Shown in pieces: positions 59,950 to 64,000 of a DNA stretch of 64,000 nt (position 1 is the first letter of the stretch; each line of letters opens with the position of its first letter). The stretch is from Tillus elongatus (taxonomy: Eukaryota; Arthropoda; Insecta; Coleoptera; Cleridae): assembly GCA_964006375.1 (NCBI GenBank), contig OZ023269.1:61057968-61121967 (forward strand), given 5' to 3'. The translations under genes were made by a program, and so were the position numbers. Below the pieces are notes generated by a model. It searched no databases, was not told where the DNA came from, and saw only the letters and a list, made by a program, of their open reading frames with translations.

Positions 59950-61140
59950 TTATAACAACAGTAATATATAATTATAGTTTTCCTCTATAAGTGTGGGATT
60001 GAAGTAAAAGTAAAACCTAAGGTAATGATTTAGGATTTTGGCGAATTTGACATAATCTTTGAAATTACCATTAGTTTGGATGGGTTGAAGTTGAAGGAGT
60101 AGGGCTGTCTCCTCAGATATAGGCATAGCAGGCTCTAAAGAAGGAAATTTATTTCTTGTTCTTTTAGTCTTATTAAGATAAGTTGTTTGCTTTCTCGGAT
60201 GGGGAAGAAGTATTTTATTGCGGGGTAATTGTATAGGGTCGGAATAAATTTTATAAAGGGGATCTGCCTTTCGAATTGGTGGTACTCTTACTGCAACGTT
60301 TTCGTCATTAATTTGGATGTTTTGTTCTCGAGTTTCGTTGATTTTCTCGAGACGCTGTGTTGCTTTTTGCTTTTCATAAATAGACTGGTAAAATGGAAGT
60401 ATTTCTTTTAAGCGTCTATTGTTATATTCTTCGTGAACTGTTTGATGGGGATCAATAGGTGGTATGTCGTCATATGGGCCATAGAGCAGTTTGAAAGGAG
60501 AGTAGCCTATTGAGGAATGTATCGATTGGTTATAGATTAATACAGCTGTGATCATGAGAGACTGAGGGTTTTCGTTTGGATTTTAAATTTTCAGGACACG
60601 TATTTTTTCTAGTAGTGTCCAATGTAAAAGTTCTACAGGCGAATTTAAATCAGGGTCCTGAGGGGTAGTAATGTGCAAATCGATTTTAAACATGGAACAG
60701 AGCTCTTTAATTACAACATTTTCGAATTCTCGGTTAGAATTGGAAACAATTTTGGAAGGATAATTATGGTGAGAGAAGAAGTGACGTAATTTGTTAACTA
60801 TGGTTAGGGCCGTAGTATCGATAATGTAATATGCTTGGGCATATCTTCTGAACAGATCGACAATGGTTAAGAATTTGCAGTTATCAAAGCTGAATACGTG
60901 GAGGTCGAAGGGTCTAGAAGCAATCAGTGGTTCTTGAGACGTGGTTTTATACGGGTTACGATCATATTTCGCTTGAAGACATACATCATATTAATAAAAT
61001 CGTAAATTTGGATTTTCATGTTGGGTCAATACAATTTTGTTTTTAGTTGTGCGTACATCTCGTTAGTGCCGTTATGGTTTTGTTCGTGATAGTCTTGGAT
61101 CGCTCTTTTTTGTTCCGTAGTTTTTGTTACGTCTTGTAAT
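59950..61140 (-). pseudogene. Gypsy integrase, decayed
   Basis: Minus strand. The zinc-binding part ends AIQDYHEQNHNGTNEMYAQL. After a frameshift the core shows FSFDNCKFLTIVDLFRRYAQ (first Asp kept), then IVSNSNREFENVVIKELCSM, where the second catalytic Asp of the usual SDxGREF reads Asn. NSPVELLHWTLLEKIR follows with the third acidic residue kept. A stop at about 60560 precedes the C-terminal part (60555-59950), which begins AVLIYNQSIHSSIGYSPFKL and has LLYGPYDDIPP. The altered Asp would abolish integration activity. Confidence 0.78.
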
Positions 61141-62753
61141 CGTTTTGTACATCTAATTATCTTAACTGAACTATTGAAAAGATTGGAAGTTATCATGCTA
61201 AAGTAATGTTCGAGTTGCGGGTCCAAGAATAATATACCGTAATTATTATTAGGGATAATATAAGATTTTAAGAAGTCAGTCATCTGTTGTAGTTCGTGTT
61301 GTCTTTGGATGTACACTCTGTAGCATTTGTTTTTAAATAAGTTTTCCGTCTTTATTTCGTTATGAGGTCCATAATACATAATTATCTGATATTTGAAGTG
61401 ATTTAAAGGGTTTTCAGAAATAGGCATAGTAAAGACAGGGTTTTCTGCAGAAGTGTGTTGTGTTTGTGAGTCAGAATGTCGTTCGTCTTCCTTTGTGTTA
61501 ATACCTAGATCTTTAAGATCGTCGTCGTTTAATACTCTAAGCTCTGATGGATCTAGATTATTAAAAATTGATACCAGATCAGCGTCGTCCTCAACTGCGT
61601 TGATTTCGACACGAGATAAAGCATCGGGTACTACGTTTCCTTTACCTATTTTATATTTAATTTCGTAGTCGAACTCTTCTAGTTTCAAACGCCATTTCAC
61701 TAAACGTGGATTCGACTCTTTAATAGAAAATAACCATACAAGTGGTTTCGATCGTACATTTATTTCCAAAAAGGTAAGGCCTAAAGTTCTTAGTGTTTTC
61801 AACTATTGAAAGGAGTTCCTTCTCAATTGTTGAGTAATTCCTTTCAGCGGAATTTAGTGTGCGACTATAGTAAGCTATGGGCTTGTCGTTTTGTGATAAA
61901 ACACCCCCTATAGCGATATTACTAGCATCAGTAGTCAGGTGAAAAGTTTTTGTAATGTCTGGATACGTCAGTATAGGTGAATTTTTAATACGTTTTTTTG
62001 GCTTGTCTGAAGGCATTTGCGTAATCTGTGTCGTTAATGTCAATTTTAGAGTCTCTCTTAAGGCATTTGGTTAAGAGGAATAGGATTTTTGCGAAATTCT
62101 TAATGAAGCGGCGGTAATAGCCTACTAAACTGAGAAATGGTTTTAATTCTTTTTGAGAGCTGGGTATAGGAAAAAATTTTATACATTTACTTTTGTTCGG
62201 ATTTGCTTTTACCTAGTCTTTGTACCTTTAAATTAACATCCCGTAATTTTTGGAAAATTGGTTTGATATGGAGAAGGTGTTCCTGAAGGGATTTAGAAAA
62301 TATTATATCATCCATGTAGACAAAACAGCTTTTGTATAGGAATTCTTTTAAAACATCATGCATTACTTTTTTGGAAGTTATGGCCGCATTACGGAGGCCA
62401 TGGGGTATTTTCACGTACTCATAATGGTCGTTATTTACGCTGAAGGGTATTTTTTCACTACTTTCGGGAGTTAATTCGACCTGATGAAATCCTGGTGCCA
62501 ATTCGAAGGTAGTAAAATATGTACATTTTCCTAAATTATTTAGAATCTCATCGACTTTTGGTAAGGGGTATTTTTCAGTTATGGTTTTCTCGTTAAGCTT
62601 CCTATAATCCACAACTAATCGCCATTTGGTCTTTTTTGGCGAGTTTACTTTCTTTGAAATAATCCATACCGGAGAGGAATAAGGGGATATACAAGGCCTA
62701 ATAATTTTATTATCCAATAAATTTTGAATTTCCTTTTGTATTTCAATGTTCAA
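61141..62753 (-). pseudogene. Gypsy reverse transcriptase and RNase H, decayed
   Basis: Minus strand. RT: IIRPCISPYSSPVWIISKK, WRLVVDYRKLNEKT, motif A TTFELAPGFHQVEL (the catalytic Asp of the usual DLASGFHQ is Glu), PHGLRNAAIT (motif B, usually PFGLKNAPxT), and YMDDIIF. A frameshift lies near 62187. RNase H: FHLTTDASNIAIGGVLSQND, ERNYSTIEKELLSIV. After a short break near 61802 comes LKLEEFDYEIKYKIGKGNVV followed by PDALSR. The spacer to integrase is acidic. At least two frameshifts are present. Confidence 0.85.
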
Positions 62754-63120
62754 GTGGTAGGGGTGTCTGTATGATTTTACATGTATTGGTTCGTCATCTG
62801 TTGTTCGTATGTCATGTTTAACACAGTTGGTGAACGTAAGCTGACTGTTTTCATGGTAAAATATATTTTTGTATTTGTGGCATAGGGAAAATTATCTTGA
62901 TTTTTCTTCGGTATTAAGATGCTCTACTCTTAATTGTTTTAAAATGTTAGGTTGGTTTTGTTTTATCGGTTCGTTCAGTTCGTAATAGTTTTGTAAAGGA
63001 GTGACTTTAATTCGTTCGATGAAGTAAACTTCGACGTTGTCAGATGTATTTTTTGTAATGGGAATTGTGTAAATGCCAGAATGAGAAATAGCTATAGCTT
63101 TTTCTAATGTTACAGTATTG

Positions 63121-63535
63121 TCAAATAGTTGGGAATCAGAACGGTTCCTTTTTCTACGTTAACAGGAATTCTGTTACTGTTTACACATATTTGTTTAAAG
63201 GGCTTAAAATTTTGAGGGTTAAGTTCGAAATAGAAAGGGACCTCTGTCTTGCCTAACGTTATAGTTTGTGTCTCTTAGTTTATACGTGCTTTCAATTTCT
63301 GGAAGTGAGCTGAACCGATCAAGGCGTCAAAACGATCATGCCATTGCATGACATGAAAATCGATGGGGAGTTTAATGCCAAATTCTTGCAATATAGGAAA
63401 CTGAATGTTATCGATACCTCTGGAAATTTTGCCAACGGATTTCATTGCGAAGGGTTTTTGATAGAGATATTCGCTGAAAAATTCGTAAGCCGGACCTGGA
63501 TTCATGATTCTATCAGTGTCAATGAGTATTTGTAG
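63121..63535 (-). pseudogene. Gypsy aspartic protease, decayed
   Basis: Minus strand. LQILIDTDRIMNPGPAYEFF holds the active-site position, with DTD where retropepsins have DTG. The remainder (IQFPILQEFGIKLPIDFHVM, then FDALIGSAHFQKLKA) matches the flap-to-'LIG' strand region of errantivirus proteases. The frame meets a stop at 63275, and the connection to RT (63121-63270) is in another phase. Confidence 0.65.
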
Positions 63536-63600
63536 GCCTAAAGAGGGGAGTCAGAAAAAGGGTAGTTTGGGTTACATGACAATTTTATTTAAGTAAAGTT

Positions 63601-63990
63601 TTATAGTGTTTCCGAGGCTGTATCGTGAAAATCCTGGTTTCCACCATACGGTTCCTCTGGTTCTTCGAGTTCTTTGTTATAGAAGTCCTCATCAGGTTGA
63701 TAATCATTATCATCCTGGTATAAATAGTCAGAGTCTTGTTCCTGCTCTTGAAAAGTTTGGTTGTTATTTACTTGAGGAATGGGGTGATTTATACGAGGGC
63801 GATTGTTTGTTAGGTTAGCAGAAATTGACATAGGGGTTGCTTGATTAATTCCTCTTCCGAAGACTTGTGAATTAGTGGGGTAATTTCTTTGTTACGGAAT
63901 TGGTCTTAAGTTCGAGATAGGTCGGCTTGGAAAGGGTTGGTGAAACGTTGGTTGTTGGTTATGACTTTGTGGGGCTATTCTCTGGAAATT
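63601..63990 (-). pseudogene. C-terminal end of gypsy gag, running off the window
   Basis: Minus strand. A basic, Pro/Asn-rich stretch with MSISANLTNNRPRINHPIPQ is followed by an acidic tail (DSDYLYQDDNDYQPDEDFYN, ending FHDTASETL and stop). Such a tail with an MSIS word is typical of Gag C-termini in the 17.6/297 group. Upstream there is at least one frameshift before position 63990. Gag would package the element RNA. Confidence 0.6.
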
Positions 63991-64000
63991 GGGCCGATAG

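Larger units (their letters stand above)
58474..64000 (-). mobile_element. Errantivirus-like gypsy element, decayed, open at the window edge
   Basis: Reading leftward: gag C-terminus (63990-63601), protease, RT/RNase H, integrase, env remnant, polypurine tract and putative 3' LTR. The order gag-pol-env and the sequence of pol place it with Ty3/gypsy elements of the 17.6/297/errantivirus range. The 5' LTR and most of gag would lie beyond 64000. Several frameshifts and altered active-site residues make it inactive. Confidence 0.8.

Overview
This window looks like a nuclear genomic segment of an animal, most probably an insect. It is AT-rich, contains no convincing host gene, and is almost entirely a graveyard of transposable elements broken up by long (TA)n microsatellites (twelve arrays of about 60 to 290 bp). 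The insect call rests on the company of elements (LOA-type LINE with RNase H, errantivirus-like gypsy, DD41D-type mariner, Penelope-like elements, Polinton). The order cannot be fixed from sequence alone.

Layout. 258-646: a tRNA-derived SINE with a 12-bp target-site duplication (TSD). 665-5929: a nearly complete LOA-like LINE with its own 12-bp TSD, dead by one frameshift near each end of its reading frame. 7.7-9.4, 14.4-15.9 and 17.4-18.0 kb: three copies of an unrecognised repeat (family A). 15.9-17.4, 20.9-21.8, 46.7-47.5 and 48.6-50.4 kb: four copies of a second unrecognised repeat (family B) carrying a recurrent short reading frame. 21.8-22.9 and 47.5-48.6 kb: element X, which carries its own (TA)n block. 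20.0-20.9 and 23.6-24.3 kb: two decayed LINE reverse transcriptases. 12.3-12.9 kb: an isolated retropepsin.

25.5-30.4 kb is a nested, largely inverted cluster of Penelope-like elements (PLEs; reverse transcriptase plus GIY-YIG nuclease) whose ends carry hammerhead-ribozyme-like motifs. Related motifs recur at 49.2 kb (a 147-bp insertion with a 13-bp TSD), 51.3 kb, 52.1 kb (the downstream half of a 290-bp tandem dimer) and 52.5 kb.

33.7-46.5 kb holds a decayed Polinton/Maverick (adintovirus-like) element: an unrecognised gene, major capsid, penton, adenain-like protease, PLA2-bearing minor capsid protein, packaging ATPase, a small conserved frame and a protein-primed DNA polymerase B with a zinc-finger first exon. 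Its middle (38.8-43.6 kb) is occupied by a fragment of the same LOA LINE joined to an R2/R4-type LINE with a restriction-like endonuclease, a 164-bp internal palindrome and a (TAA)n tail. 54.2-56.2 kb is a DD41D mariner sitting in a (TA)n tract with about 280-bp terminal inverted repeats. 58.5-64.0 kb is a minus-strand errantivirus-like gypsy element (gag end, protease, RT/RNase H, integrase, env remnant, putative 3' LTR) running off the right edge.

No gene here is likely to serve the host. The coherent biology is layered transposition: older virus-like DNA elements were invaded by LINEs, PLEs and small ribozyme-bearing inserts. The most interesting items are the dispersed hammerhead-like units, the family B frame, and the unrecognised Polinton gene next to the capsid cluster.
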